Of a stretch of 64,000 bases of DNA, positions 46,042-54,574 are shown one piece after another. The DNA is from Lagierella sp. (lineage in GTDB: Bacteria; Bacillota; Clostridia; Tissierellales; Peptoniphilaceae): NCBI RefSeq assembly GCF_029983815.1, contig NZ_JASBYU010000002.1, forward strand, positions 153,080 through 217,079, read 5' to 3'. The notes under the pieces were generated by a model. That model did not search any database. It was not told the origin of the DNA and saw nothing but the letters and a program-made list of their open reading frames with translations. A program made the position numbers and the translations under genes. How positions within the stretch are numbered: the stretch's first letter is position 1; each line of letters starts with the position of its first letter.

Positions 46042-46647
46042 ATGAAAGAGATTTTTAATGGAGAAAGAAAATTTCATCATGACGAGGATAGGGGTTTCTA
46101 TGTTCCAAACCATAAGGTGATTCGAAACAGCGTCTATCCTAAAAATATAAATGGAACCTGTGGGTTTACTGCGGCCTGTATTCTTTTAGATTACTGGAAC
46201 AAGACATTAGGTGGGTTTGTGCCTGAAAAGTTCTTGGAGAACGGAAACTTAAAGACGACGGGTTTTACGCTACAGGACCAATTGCGCAAATATAGCAGAT
46301 ATAATAAGAGTTGGGCTAAGACTATTACCGATGCCATCAACTCCCTTTGTAGGGCCTATAATTTACCAGGAAGAGCATATTATACATTGGGAAGCATTGG
46401 AGTAAGGGAATATTTAAATAAAGGAAGGCCTTCCATAGTTTTTGGTTGGCTAAACTCCGGTGTGGATATAAAATCCATAGACTCCAAACCCCTTAGACAT
46501 ATCTTTCATGCAGTCACCGTTTATGGCAAGGAAGACAAAAATTATATAAGCCATTATGGTTGGAAGGGTTACGAAAAGGTGGTTTTAAAAAGAAGTGTAA
46601 TAGGATCGGTGACGCTATTTAATCCAGATGTGATAATAAAAAGTTAA
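46042..46647 (+). CDS. Putative papain/C39-like cysteine peptidase, hypothetical
   Basis: 201-residue cytoplasmic protein that I do not recognise at family level. The segment NGTCGFTAACILLDYW around Cys40 looks like the nucleophile helix of C39/papain-fold peptidases. A His156 in RHIFHAVTVYG and the following HYGW strand fit the second catalytic element. The order Cys then His is correct for the fold. No signal peptide. Pairing with an XRE regulator recalls regulator/peptidase modules such as ImmR/ImmA, though ImmA is a zinc enzyme and this is not. Function is inferred. Confidence 0.65.
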   Translation: MKEIFNGERKFHHDEDRGFYVPNHKVIRNSVYPKNINGTCGFTAACILLDYWNKTLGGFVPEKFLENGNLKTTGFTLQDQLRKYSRYNKSWAKTITDAINSLCRAYNLPGRAYYTLGSIGVREYLNKGRPSIVFGWLNSGVDIKSIDSKPLRHIFHAVTVYGKEDKNYISHYGWKGYEKVVLKRSVIGSVTLFNPDVIIKS

Positions 46648-46660
46648 TAGACTGTAAGTT

Positions 46661-46690
46661 GACCTTGCTTTTATGGCAAGGTTGTTTTTT
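46661..46690 (+). terminator. Terminator after the XRE/peptidase pair
   Basis: Stem ACCTTGC (46662-46668) with GCAAGGT (46676-46682), followed by GTTTTTT. Confidence 0.8.
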
Positions 46691-46806
46691 GAGTTCGTGT
46701 TTTTTTTATCCATTTATTTTAATTTGTGAATATGGTAAACGGTTTTTCTAATCTTTCCAATTGTGTATAATCAAATTGTAAGTAGATTAAAGATTAGGAG
46801 AATAAT

Positions 46807-47772
46807 ATGAATTCAGTTATAAGTAGAACTATAAAAACTGCACTTGCAGCCTTTTTTGCAATCTTTATTGCTGAAAACTTAGGTTTACAATTTTCTGCAT
46901 CAGCAGGTATTATTGCAATTTTATCTGTTTTAGAGACCAGAACCCAAACTTTAAAAGGGGGAGTTAAACGACTAATCTCTGCAATCCTAGCCATTTTAAT
47001 AGGAAGCCTATGCTTTTATATCTTTGGTTTTAAGAATTGGGTATTTGCCCTTTATCTTCTAATTTTCGTTCCAATCTCATTTTTCTTTAAAGTGGAGATA
47101 GGACTAGGTCCTTCCTCTGTCCTTGTGACCCATTTATTGGCAATCAAAAAAGTTGACCAGAGTATAATACTAAACGAAATAGGCTTAATCTTAATAGGAA
47201 CCCTATTGGCCTTTTTAACCAATATCTATGCACCGAATAAGATAAAAAAGCTAGAAGAGAAAATCTGTGAGATAGACGAGAAGATAATCTATATCTTGAA
47301 TAGATTTATTATTGCCTTGACAAAGGAATTTGATATTAAGACTGAAGAAAATTTATTTGTGGACTTGGACAAAGCAATAGAAGAAGCTTCGATTTTAGCT
47401 AATCGGGAAATGGAAAATTTAAATTTTGATGAAGGAGTAGACATCACCCTTAACATAAACATAATGAAAGAACAGTCTAGAATTTTAAAAAATATATACG
47501 AAGACTTAAGTCAAATCCCTCCCGAATTCACTAAAGGTACAGAACTGGCGGAGATATTAAAGACCAATTCAACACAGATTACTGAAGAAGCCACCGTTAA
47601 AGAGATGAGAAGAAAAATGGAGTTTATGAAGAATTATACTGAAATTTTACCGGCCCCTCAAACTAGGGAAGAATTTAAAATAAGGTCTGCAGTATATCAA
47701 ACAATGAAAAGTATAGATGAATTCATGGTTGTACTATCCAGTAGAACTGAGAAAAAGGATAGATTACTCTAA
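46807..47772 (+). CDS. Aromatic acid exporter family (ArAE/FUSC-like) membrane protein
   Basis: 321 residues. The N-terminal half (~1-145) has about five hydrophobic helices, with the family segments IAENLGLQFSASAGIIAILSV, ETRTQTLKGGVKRL and IGLGPSSVLVTHLL, as in DUF939/ArAE_1 proteins. The C-terminal half is cytoplasmic and helical. Probable efflux of small organic acids; the substrate is unknown. Monocistronic with a terminator. Confidence 0.85.
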   Translation: MNSVISRTIKTALAAFFAIFIAENLGLQFSASAGIIAILSVLETRTQTLKGGVKRLISAILAILIGSLCFYIFGFKNWVFALYLLIFVPISFFFKVEIGLGPSSVLVTHLLAIKKVDQSIILNEIGLILIGTLLAFLTNIYAPNKIKKLEEKICEIDEKIIYILNRFIIALTKEFDIKTEENLFVDLDKAIEEASILANREMENLNFDEGVDITLNINIMKEQSRILKNIYEDLSQIPPEFTKGTELAEILKTNSTQITEEATVKEMRRKMEFMKNYTEILPAPQTREEFKIRSAVYQTMKSIDEFMVVLSSRTEKKDRLL

Positions 47773-47799
47773 ATTTTACTTGATTGATTAAATATTCTT

Positions 47800-47827
47800 G
47801 ACTAGCCACTGCGGTTAGTCTTTTTTT
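47800..47827 (+). terminator. Terminator of the ArAE gene
   Basis: Stem GACTAGCC (47800-47807) with GGTTAGTC (47813-47820) followed by seven T. Confidence 0.88.
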
Positions 47828-47941
47828 ATTGCCATAGGAGGAGTATTATGGTCTACGATGGCAAAAAAACCATAATATAACACCTTGAAATTTAGGGATT
47901 TTCCTGATATGATTAGTGATGATATCAGTTAGGAGGTTGCT

Positions 47942-49216
47942 ATGGTTTCTTATAAGGATTTTGAAAGGGTTCTACTTGAAGAATTACAACAGGCGCTAGG
48001 TTGTACTGAACCTATTGCAATTGCCCTTTGTGCTGCAAAGGTTAAAGAGTATTTGACTTCTGACCCAAGAGACATCGAAGTATATTGTTCTAAGAATATT
48101 ATAAAGAACGCCTGGTCCGTATTAGTTCCAAACTCCCAGGGAATGAAGGGGATTTTGACGGCTGTTGCCCTTGGAATTGTTGGTGGAAAGGCTTCTAAAA
48201 ATCTTAGAGTCCTTGAAGATATTACCTGTGAGGACATTGAAAGGGCTAAGAAATTGATAGAGGATAGGGTTATTAAGACCCATGTTTCTAATGTTACAAA
48301 TCTTCTTTACATAAAGATTGTGTGTAAGACTGATAGTGAAGAAGTTACGGTGGAAATAAAGGACTGCCATGACAATATTACCTATGTTGAAGTGGATGGT
48401 AAGGTAATTTATAAATCTGAAATAAGTGACAAGGAAAACTGTACTGAGGACAGGTCCTTTCTATCTGTAAGAAGTATTATAGACTTTGCTGACAATGTGG
48501 ATTTAAAAGATGTTCCAAAGCTTTTAGAGCGTTTGGACCTACAGATAAAGTCAAATATGGAAATTGCCAAAAATGGCCTTGAAAAGGGATATGGTGCAAA
48601 GGTTGGTCCCATAATTAAGATGACCTCTCAAGGGGACATGAAGGACGAGATAAAAGCTATGACTTGCTCTGCCTCCGATGCAAGGATGGGAGGTTGCAGT
48701 CTACCTGTCGTTATAAATTCTGGTTCTGGAAACCAGGGAATTACCACATCTGTTCCCGTAATCGTCTTTTCTCAAAGGGAAAATCTTTCTAAGGAAAGAC
48801 TCTATAGGGGACTGATGGTTTCAAACCTCATTGCAATCTATCAAAAGTACTATATTGGAAAGCTTTCTGCTTTTTGCGGCGCTGTTAGTGCTGGCGGAGC
48901 AGCTGCCTGTGGAATTGGTTATCTTATTGGCTTAAAGGAAGAAAAAATCGAATCCATTTTGACCAACGCCCTTGCAACTTCCGGTGGAATAGTATGTGAT
49001 GGGGCCAAGGCTTCCTGTGCTTCCAAGATTGCAGTTGCCCTGGATAATAGCCTTCTTGCCCTTGAAATGGCAAAGAGAGGAATTGAATTTGAATATATGG
49101 ATGGAATTGTGGGAAGTTGTTCCGATAAGACTGTAAAAAACATTGGTAAAATGGCTTCTGAAGGCATGAAATACACCGACGATAAAATACTTGAGATTAT
49201 GTTAGAGGGAAATTAA
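47942..49216 (+). CDS. UPF0597 / L-cysteine desulfidase family protein (serine dehydratase alpha-like)
   Basis: 424 residues. Family motifs are LGCTEPIAIALCAAKV near residue 20, MGGCSLPVVINSGSGNQGITTSVPV near 255, CGAVSAGGAAACGIGYLIG near 307 and GIVCDGAKASCASKIAVAL near 352. Members (CdsB, CyuA/YhaM) are Fe-S enzymes that break L-cysteine to pyruvate, ammonia and sulfide; the conserved cysteines fit cluster binding. It is followed by a strong hairpin terminator and then a GntR gene that could regulate it or guaB. The substrate is inferred from the family. Confidence 0.9.
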   Translation: MVSYKDFERVLLEELQQALGCTEPIAIALCAAKVKEYLTSDPRDIEVYCSKNIIKNAWSVLVPNSQGMKGILTAVALGIVGGKASKNLRVLEDITCEDIERAKKLIEDRVIKTHVSNVTNLLYIKIVCKTDSEEVTVEIKDCHDNITYVEVDGKVIYKSEISDKENCTEDRSFLSVRSIIDFADNVDLKDVPKLLERLDLQIKSNMEIAKNGLEKGYGAKVGPIIKMTSQGDMKDEIKAMTCSASDARMGGCSLPVVINSGSGNQGITTSVPVIVFSQRENLSKERLYRGLMVSNLIAIYQKYYIGKLSAFCGAVSAGGAAACGIGYLIGLKEEKIESILTNALATSGGIVCDGAKASCASKIAVALDNSLLALEMAKRGIEFEYMDGIVGSCSDKTVKNIGKMASEGMKYTDDKILEIMLEGN

Positions 49217-49227
49217 TTAATATTTTT

Positions 49228-49267
49228 TAGGATTTGGTATATAATAAATACCAAATCCTAATTTTTT
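49228..49267. terminator. Bidirectional-looking terminator after the desulfidase gene
   Basis: A 13-bp perfect stem (49228-49240 with 49248-49260, core TAGGATTTGGTAT), a 7-base loop, and T-runs on both sides. Confidence 0.92.
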
Positions 49268-49353
49268 ATCTGGCAGAGCATTTTGAAATGAATTGGGTTT
49301 TACCAATCAAAAAGCCAGTAGGATTAGTAAGTAGACGAAAAGTTGAGGATAAA

Positions 49354-49974
49354 ATGACTTTAAGAGAAAAGGTGTACGATTCTATTAAGCAGGATATCGT
49401 ATCGGGTAACTATAGTACTAGTGACATTTTAAATGAAAAAAACTTAATGAATAAATACCAAATCAGTAAGGCCCCTGTTAGGGACGCCCTTATTGAACTG
49501 TGTAATGAAGGGGTATTAAAATCTATACCAAGGCTTGGATATGTTATTGTTTCCTATTCTAAGGAATATCTGGATGGTATTTTAAAGCTTAGGAAATTCT
49601 TGGAACCAAAGTACTTAGATGAATATTGGGAAAGGGTTCAGGATAGGGACATTGAAGTCCTTGAAAGCTTACATCTGGAGCAAATGGAAAATGCCTGTCG
49701 TGAAGATCCAGTTTCCTATTGGAATACCAATATGGATTTCCATTTGACCTTGGCTAGCTTTTATCACGATGAATACTATTACGAGATTTTAGAAAATGCA
49801 TTTCAAAAACAGATGCTTGTCTTTTCTCAGTACTATTGGAATAGTTGGAACAGGGAGGTCTTTAATATCTACAGTCATCAACATAGTGAGTTTTTATTCT
49901 ATTTAAAGAACAGGGACAGAAAAAAAGCTGTTGAAGAGTTGAGAAGGGATATTGATTACTTTATGAAGGGTTAA
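49354..49974 (+). CDS. GntR-family (FCD-domain) transcription regulator
   Basis: 206 residues from ATG 49354, preceded by GTTGAGGAT. A longer frame beginning at 49234 would start within the upstream terminator hairpin and is rejected. The N-terminal winged helix (MTLREKVYDSIKQDIVSGNY, LMNKYQISKAPVRDALIEL, GVLKSIPRLGYVIV) is followed by an all-helical effector domain of FadR/FCD type (~75-206). A perfect palindrome lies eight bases after its stop, upstream of guaB, and may be its operator. The effector is unknown. Confidence 0.88.
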   Translation: MTLREKVYDSIKQDIVSGNYSTSDILNEKNLMNKYQISKAPVRDALIELCNEGVLKSIPRLGYVIVSYSKEYLDGILKLRKFLEPKYLDEYWERVQDRDIEVLESLHLEQMENACREDPVSYWNTNMDFHLTLASFYHDEYYYEILENAFQKQMLVFSQYYWNSWNREVFNIYSHQHSEFLFYLKNRDRKKAVEELRRDIDYFMKG

Positions 49975-49981
49975 TGAACAC

Positions 49982-49997
49982 ATAAGTACATACTTAT
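49982..49997. promoter_or_regulatory. Candidate operator palindrome before guaB
   Basis: Perfect 7-2-7 inverted repeat ATAAGTA-CA-TACTTAT, 12 bases upstream of the guaB -35 element and 8 bases after the GntR stop. Size and symmetry suit a GntR dimer. Binding is not shown. Confidence 0.45.
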
Positions 49998-50008
49998 AGG
50001 TTTTAATA

Positions 50009-50037
50009 TTGACAAAAAAATAAAAAGTTGTTAAATT
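50009..50037 (+). promoter_or_regulatory. Promoter of guaB
   Basis: TTGACA (50009-50014), a 17-bp spacer and a weak TAAATT (50032-50037); an AGGAGG site precedes the ATG at 50082. Confidence 0.65.
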
Positions 50038-50081
50038 ACTAGTTAATAAAAATCACTGAATAAAAATTAGGAGGCGCAATT

Positions 50082-51542
50082 ATGAAATTTGTAGGAGAAG
50101 GGTTAACATTTGATGACGTACTTTTGGTACCAAGGGAGTCACATGTTCTACCTCATGAAACAAGCTTAAAGACCAATTTAACTAAGAAGATTCAGCTAAA
50201 TATTCCGCTAATGAGTGCTGGAATGGACACTGTAACTGAATCTAGGATGTCCATAGCCATGGCTAGACAAGGTGGTATAGGTATAATTCACAAGAATATG
50301 ACCATTGAAGAACAGGCGAAGGAAGTTGACAGGGTAAAGAGATCAGAGCATGGAATTATCACTGATCCATTTTATCTATCCCCTGTTCATAAGATAAAGG
50401 ATGCCTTAGCGCTTATGGCAAATTATAGAATATCTGGTGTTCCAATTGTGGATGACGATATGAAACTTGTTGGAATTTTGACTAATAGGGATGTTAGATT
50501 TGAAACTGACTTGGAGCAGGATATCGACAATGTGATGACTAAAAAAGATAAACTTATCACAGGAAAAGAACATATCTCCATGGATGACGCTTTGGAAAAG
50601 ATGAAGAATGCCAGAATTGAAAAGCTTCCTATAGTTGATGACGACTACAAACTAACCGGTCTTATCACAATTAAGGACATAGAAAAATCTATACAATATC
50701 CAAATTCTGCTAGAGACTCCAACGGTAGACTTCTTGTTGGAGCGGCTGTTGGAATCACTGAAGATATGATGGACAGAGTTAAGGCCCTTGTAGAAGCAAA
50801 GGTGGACGTTATAACCATCGACACTGCCCATGGACATAGTGCCGGCGTGTTAAAGGCTGTTAAGAAGATTAAAGATGCCTATCCAGAAATGCAGGTTATT
50901 GCAGGTAATGTTGCAACCTATGAGGGAACAAAGGCTTTGATTGAAGCTGGTGCCGACTGTGTAAAAATCGGTATAGGACCTGGATCCATCTGTACTACCA
51001 GAGTTGTTACAGGTATTGGGGTTCCTCAAATAACTGCTATCATGGAAGCAGCAAGGGCTGCAAATGAATACGGTGTGCCTATTATTGCAGACGGTGGTAT
51101 CAAATATTCTGGAGACATCATCAAGGCCATTGGTGTAGGAGCTGATGTAATAATGGCAGGTTCTCTATTTGCTGGAACCAGTGAAGCACCAGGTGAAGAG
51201 GTACTATACCAAGGTAGAAGATATAAGGAATATAGAGGAATGGGTTCCATTGGAGCCATGAGATCTGGTTCAGAAGATAGATACTTCCAAACTGGTTCTA
51301 AGAAATTCGTTCCAGAGGGAGTAGAAGGTAGGGTTCCATTTAAAGGTAAAGTTGAAGATGTAGTTTACCAACTTGTTGGTGGACTAAGAGCAGGTATGGG
51401 ATATATTGGAGCAAAGGACATCCCTGCAGTTAAAGAAAGAGCTCACTTTATGAAGATAACTCCAGCTTCTCTAATAGAAAATCACCCACATGATATCTCT
51501 ATTACAAAGGAATCACCAAACTATTCAATACATTTAAAATAA
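50082..51542 (+). CDS. guaB: Inosine-5'-monophosphate dehydrogenase
   Basis: Converts IMP to XMP with NAD, the first committed step to GMP. 486 residues: barrel start LTFDDVLLVPRESHVLP, two CBS domains (~95-205; GIMTN-type GILTNRDVRF and GLITIKDIEK), the Cys loop GPGSICTTRVV (Cys near 304), and the flap YRGMGSIGAM. Own promoter and terminator. It directly precedes the purine operon that makes its substrate IMP. Confidence 0.97.
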   Translation: MKFVGEGLTFDDVLLVPRESHVLPHETSLKTNLTKKIQLNIPLMSAGMDTVTESRMSIAMARQGGIGIIHKNMTIEEQAKEVDRVKRSEHGIITDPFYLSPVHKIKDALALMANYRISGVPIVDDDMKLVGILTNRDVRFETDLEQDIDNVMTKKDKLITGKEHISMDDALEKMKNARIEKLPIVDDDYKLTGLITIKDIEKSIQYPNSARDSNGRLLVGAAVGITEDMMDRVKALVEAKVDVITIDTAHGHSAGVLKAVKKIKDAYPEMQVIAGNVATYEGTKALIEAGADCVKIGIGPGSICTTRVVTGIGVPQITAIMEAARAANEYGVPIIADGGIKYSGDIIKAIGVGADVIMAGSLFAGTSEAPGEEVLYQGRRYKEYRGMGSIGAMRSGSEDRYFQTGSKKFVPEGVEGRVPFKGKVEDVVYQLVGGLRAGMGYIGAKDIPAVKERAHFMKITPASLIENHPHDISITKESPNYSIHLK

Positions 51543-51554
51543 AAATATAATGAT

Positions 51555-51603
51555 ATGCCCATCAAATGCTTATAGTTAAGTAGATGATGGGCATTGGTTT
51601 TTC
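51555..51603 (+). terminator. Terminator of guaB
   Basis: Stem ATGCCCATCA (51555-51564) with TGATGGGCAT (51585-51594), followed by TGGTTTTTC. Confidence 0.8.
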
Positions 51604-51635
51604 ATAAAACTTACTTAGTTTTAACTAAATTGTCC

Positions 51636-51664
51636 TTGACTGGTCCAGTAAAACTTGTTAATAT
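51636..51664 (+). promoter_or_regulatory. Promoter of the purine operon
   Basis: TTGACT (51636-51641), a 17-bp spacer and TAATAT (51659-51664), giving an RNA that starts shortly before the first PRPP riboswitch. Confidence 0.8.
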
Positions 51665-51701
51665 GTATGCGTAATGAGTTCATGAAATTTTATTTTGTGG
51701 G

Positions 51702-51840
51702 CGAAAGTGTACCTAGGGATCCGGGCGAAGGCACAGGACCAAGCGGTACGATACTCTTAAGCTACATATAGGGTACACACCTAAGGGGGAAAAGCCCAGA
51801 GGGGTAGGTTTCGCTTAACCTACCTCTCTGGGCTTATTAT
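51702..51840 (+). promoter_or_regulatory. PRPP riboswitch (ykkC subtype 2b) before purC
   Basis: The aptamer opens GAAAGTGTACCTAGGGATCC, then GGCACAGGACCAAGCGGTAC, and later GGTACACACC and AAGCCCAGAGGGGTAGG, the ykkC-type core. Purine genes downstream favour the PRPP over the ppGpp or guanidine class. The 3' aptamer strand is also the left arm of a 19-bp terminator (51792-51810 with 51817-51835), so PRPP binding would allow read-through. Confidence 0.88.
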
Positions 51841-51893
51841 GTACATTCGAGTATATGCTACTCGACTAAATTCCAATAAAAAGGGTGATAGAT

Positions 51894-52580
51894 ATGGAAC
51901 AAATTAAAAAAGGTAAAACAAAAGATTTTATTCAAAGCGGTGACAGATCCTATTTCAAATTCAAGGACACTTTAACAGGAACTGCAGACGGTTCTTTTGA
52001 TACTGGCGGCAATATGGTTGCTGGGTCAAAGGAAGGTGCAGGACTTGAAAGTCTTAAGGTAAGTAAGTACTTTTTTGAAATTTTAAAGGATAAGGGCATC
52101 AAAACCCATTATATTTCCTCTGATTTGGAAGAAGGTACTATGGATATCAAGCCTGCAAAGCTATTTGGTGATGGAATCGAAGTAATCACTAGATTTGTTG
52201 CAGTGGGATCTTTCATTAGAAGATATGGAAAGTATGCTAAGGAAGGTCAACCCCTAAATGCCTATACTGAAATTACGTTGAAGGATGATGAAAGAGAAGA
52301 CCCTCTTATTACTAAGGATGGTCTAGTTGAACTTGGAATTCTTACAGATTCCCAATATGAAGAGATAAAAGACTTAAATATTAAGATATCTACAATCATC
52401 AAAGAAGAACTAAAGAAGTTCGACCTTGACCTATACGATATCAAACTTGAGTATGGTATGATTGACGGTTCTGATGAAATTGCATTGGTTGACGAAGTTT
52501 CCGGTGGAAATATGAGAGCCTACAAAGGCGACCAATATATCGATCCAATGGAACTTTCAAAATATCTTAATCTTAACTAA
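51894..52580 (+). CDS. purC: SAICAR synthetase
   Basis: Joins aspartate to CAIR in purine synthesis. ATG 51894 sits behind AAAAGGGTG; a GTG at 51885 is part of that site. 228 residues. It has IKKGKTKDFIQSG at the N-terminus, the VVRRFVA-like ITRFVAVGSFIRRYGK, a divergent DEVSGGNMRAY in place of the usual DEISPDTCRLW, and EITLKDDEREDPLI. The sequence is a divergent family member but covers the fold. Flanked on both sides by PRPP riboswitches. Confidence 0.92.
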   Translation: MEQIKKGKTKDFIQSGDRSYFKFKDTLTGTADGSFDTGGNMVAGSKEGAGLESLKVSKYFFEILKDKGIKTHYISSDLEEGTMDIKPAKLFGDGIEVITRFVAVGSFIRRYGKYAKEGQPLNAYTEITLKDDEREDPLITKDGLVELGILTDSQYEEIKDLNIKISTIIKEELKKFDLDLYDIKLEYGMIDGSDEIALVDEVSGGNMRAYKGDQYIDPMELSKYLNLN

Positions 52581-52584
52581 ATTA

Positions 52585-52710
52585 GAAAGTGTACCTAGGG
52601 ATCCGGGCTAAGGCACAGGACCGAGCGGTACAAGGCGATTATTTCGCTGACACCGAAAGGACAAAAGCCTGGACGGGGAGGTTTCAGCCTTCCTGTTTAG
52701 GCTTTTTTGT
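52585..52710 (+). promoter_or_regulatory. Second PRPP riboswitch, between purC and purE
   Basis: Near copy of the first aptamer: GAAAGTGTACCTAGGGATCC, GGCACAGGACCGAGCGGTAC, then GACACCGAAAGGACAAAAGC and GACGGGGAGG. It starts 4 bases after the purC stop. An overlapping terminator hairpin (about 52664-52682 with 52687-52704, wobble-rich) ends in a T-run. It would give purE onward a second PRPP checkpoint. Confidence 0.88.
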
Positions 52711-52809
52711 TTTTGTATAGAATTATAAAGGCCAGTATATGGACTTTTAATTGATGGTATTAGCATATTAGACAAAAATGTATTAGTAGAAATTAATTGG
52801 AGGTATAAA

Positions 52810-53286
52810 ATGAAGGTTACTGTAATTATGGGGTCATTATCAGATAAGGCTATTGCTGATAAGGTTGTAAAAACATTAAAAGGTTTTGAAATAGAACATG
52901 AAGTAAAGGTTATTTCTGCCCATAGAGCTTTGGGAACTCTTATAAAGTATATGGACGAAACCAAGGAAGAGACAGGTGTCTACATTGGTATTGCGGGAAT
53001 GGCGGCTCACTTAGCAGGCGTTATGGCAGGACATACCACTAGACCAGTTATAGGAATTCCAGCCAAGTCATCTGCGCTAGAAGGTCTAGATGCACTACTT
53101 TCTACAGTGCAAATGCCTAAGGGGGTTCCAGTTGCAACTGTGGCAATTAATGGTGGAGAAAATGCGGCGGTACTTGCTGCAAGGATTTTAAGCCTATCAG
53201 ATGAAGGACTAAAGACAAAATTAGAAGAGTATAAGTCTGAAATGGAAGAAAAAATACTAAATAGTGATTACACTTACGAGGGCTAA
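52810..53286 (+). CDS. purE: N5-carboxyaminoimidazole ribonucleotide mutase (PurE)
   Basis: Class I PurE, moves the carboxyl group to give CAIR. 158 residues. GSLSDKAIADK, VISAHRALGTL, IAGMAAHLAGVMAGHTTRPV, IPAKSSALEGLDALLSTVQM and the AINGGENAAVLAARIL end are all family marks. Class I enzymes normally act with PurK; purK is not seen here. GGAGG precedes the ATG; purF starts 3 bases later. Confidence 0.95.
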   Translation: MKVTVIMGSLSDKAIADKVVKTLKGFEIEHEVKVISAHRALGTLIKYMDETKEETGVYIGIAGMAAHLAGVMAGHTTRPVIGIPAKSSALEGLDALLSTVQMPKGVPVATVAINGGENAAVLAARILSLSDEGLKTKLEEYKSEMEEKILNSDYTYEG

Positions 53287-53288
53287 GG

Positions 53289-54566
53289 ATGTCAGGTTTA
53301 ATTGGAGTATATAGTAGAGACAAAGAGTTAAATGTGTTTCCCCATCTATATTATGGGTTACATGCTCTACAACATAGAGGACAGGCGGAGATGGGCATTA
53401 GCCTATACAAGGACGGCAAGATAAATGAAATTAAGGGAAAGGGCCTAATATCAGATAATATCACGGATTCGAATGTTGGAGATATTTCTGGAAATAGGGG
53501 CCTTGCCCATTGTAAATATGCCTTTAAGGACGACGATATCAACTCTAAGACCATGCCTTTAATCTACGATGTAGATGGAGAGCAGTGCATGATTATCATA
53601 GATGGTAAAATCATCAACAAGGACTTTGAAATGAGGGATTTAGTAAGGGTTTTAAACAAGAGAGAACCAGGACTTTCCAAGTACATTTCAAGCCTTGAAG
53701 GGGCCTATTCCGTAATCTATATGGATAATAAGAAGATGGTGGCCTTTAGGGACAACTATGGAATTAAACCACTTTCCATTGGAAAGACTAAAGAATTTGT
53801 GGTGGCAGCATCTGAAACCTGTGCCATTGACACGATAAATGCACAAAACGTCCATCCCCTAAGGCCGGGAGAAATTTATATGGTGGACGAATTTGGAGAG
53901 GCATCTCACTTTGCCATTGAAAAAGACCATTCTCTATGTCTTTTTGAAATGGTATATATTGCAAGGGACGACTCCTATATCGACGAGTTATCTGTGTATA
54001 AAGCAAGATATAATATGGGAACCATCCTTGCCAAGGAACATCCTGTCGATGCAGATATTGTGATAGGTGCTCCCGACTCTGGAATGATTGCAGCACTTGG
54101 CTATGCTAAGGAGTCAAAGGTTCCTTATCAAAAGGGAATCGTTAGAAATAGATATATTGGAAGAACCTTTATAAACCCATCAGAGGATTTGAGAAATTTC
54201 AATGTTCACCTAAAACTTTCAGCTATAAGGCAAAATATTAGAGGGAAAAATGTGATTTTAGTAGATGACTCCATCGTTAGAGGTACAACTATTAAAAGAA
54301 CTGTGGACATTCTTAAAAAGGCGGGAGCTAAGTCCATTCATATTAGAATAGCCTCACCTCCTGTTATAGAAAATGAAAATTTGAGTATTGATATTCCAGA
54401 TAAAAAAGACTTAATCGCTGCTAATCACACGATTGAGGAGATGGAACAGATGTTAGATTGTGACTCTCTTAGATTTCTATCCCTAGAAGGAATAAGAGAG
54501 GCCTGTGGAAATAGAACTTTTTATGAAAAGTATTTTGGCGGGTATAACCCCCTTGAACAAAAATAG
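53289..54566 (+). CDS. purF: Amidophosphoribosyltransferase with degenerate glutaminase domain
   Basis: Makes phosphoribosylamine from PRPP. 425 residues, shorter than the usual ~470. The phosphoribosyltransferase half is intact: GAPDSGMIAALGYA, YIGRTFI and the PRPP loop VILVDDSIVRGTT near 325. The N-terminal half should begin with Cys as nucleophile after Met removal, but reads MSGLIGVYS: Cys to Ser. The conserved RY has become KY (Lys76), and the NG oxyanion element reads DG (IDGKI, ~105). The Cys ligands of the Bacillus-type Fe-S cluster are mostly missing. It may be ammonia-dependent or need a partner. The gene order purE-purF-purM makes the identity firm. Confidence 0.92.
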   Translation: MSGLIGVYSRDKELNVFPHLYYGLHALQHRGQAEMGISLYKDGKINEIKGKGLISDNITDSNVGDISGNRGLAHCKYAFKDDDINSKTMPLIYDVDGEQCMIIIDGKIINKDFEMRDLVRVLNKREPGLSKYISSLEGAYSVIYMDNKKMVAFRDNYGIKPLSIGKTKEFVVAASETCAIDTINAQNVHPLRPGEIYMVDEFGEASHFAIEKDHSLCLFEMVYIARDDSYIDELSVYKARYNMGTILAKEHPVDADIVIGAPDSGMIAALGYAKESKVPYQKGIVRNRYIGRTFINPSEDLRNFNVHLKLSAIRQNIRGKNVILVDDSIVRGTTIKRTVDILKKAGAKSIHIRIASPPVIENENLSIDIPDKKDLIAANHTIEEMEQMLDCDSLRFLSLEGIREACGNRTFYEKYFGGYNPLEQK

Positions 54567-54574
54567 GAGGAGAG

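Noticed and set aside
49234..49353. Extended N-terminus of the GntR regulator
   Set aside because: It starts inside a 13-bp terminator hairpin, and the winged helix begins only at residue 41 of that form.
51702..51811. Guanidine or ppGpp riboswitch
   Set aside because: The core fits ykkC types in general, but purine genes downstream, twice, favour the PRPP class.
53289..53300. Sequencing error or wrong start as the cause of the missing PurF Cys
   Set aside because: The start is fixed by the family's first strand, and other glutaminase residues are also changed, so a single error does not explain it.
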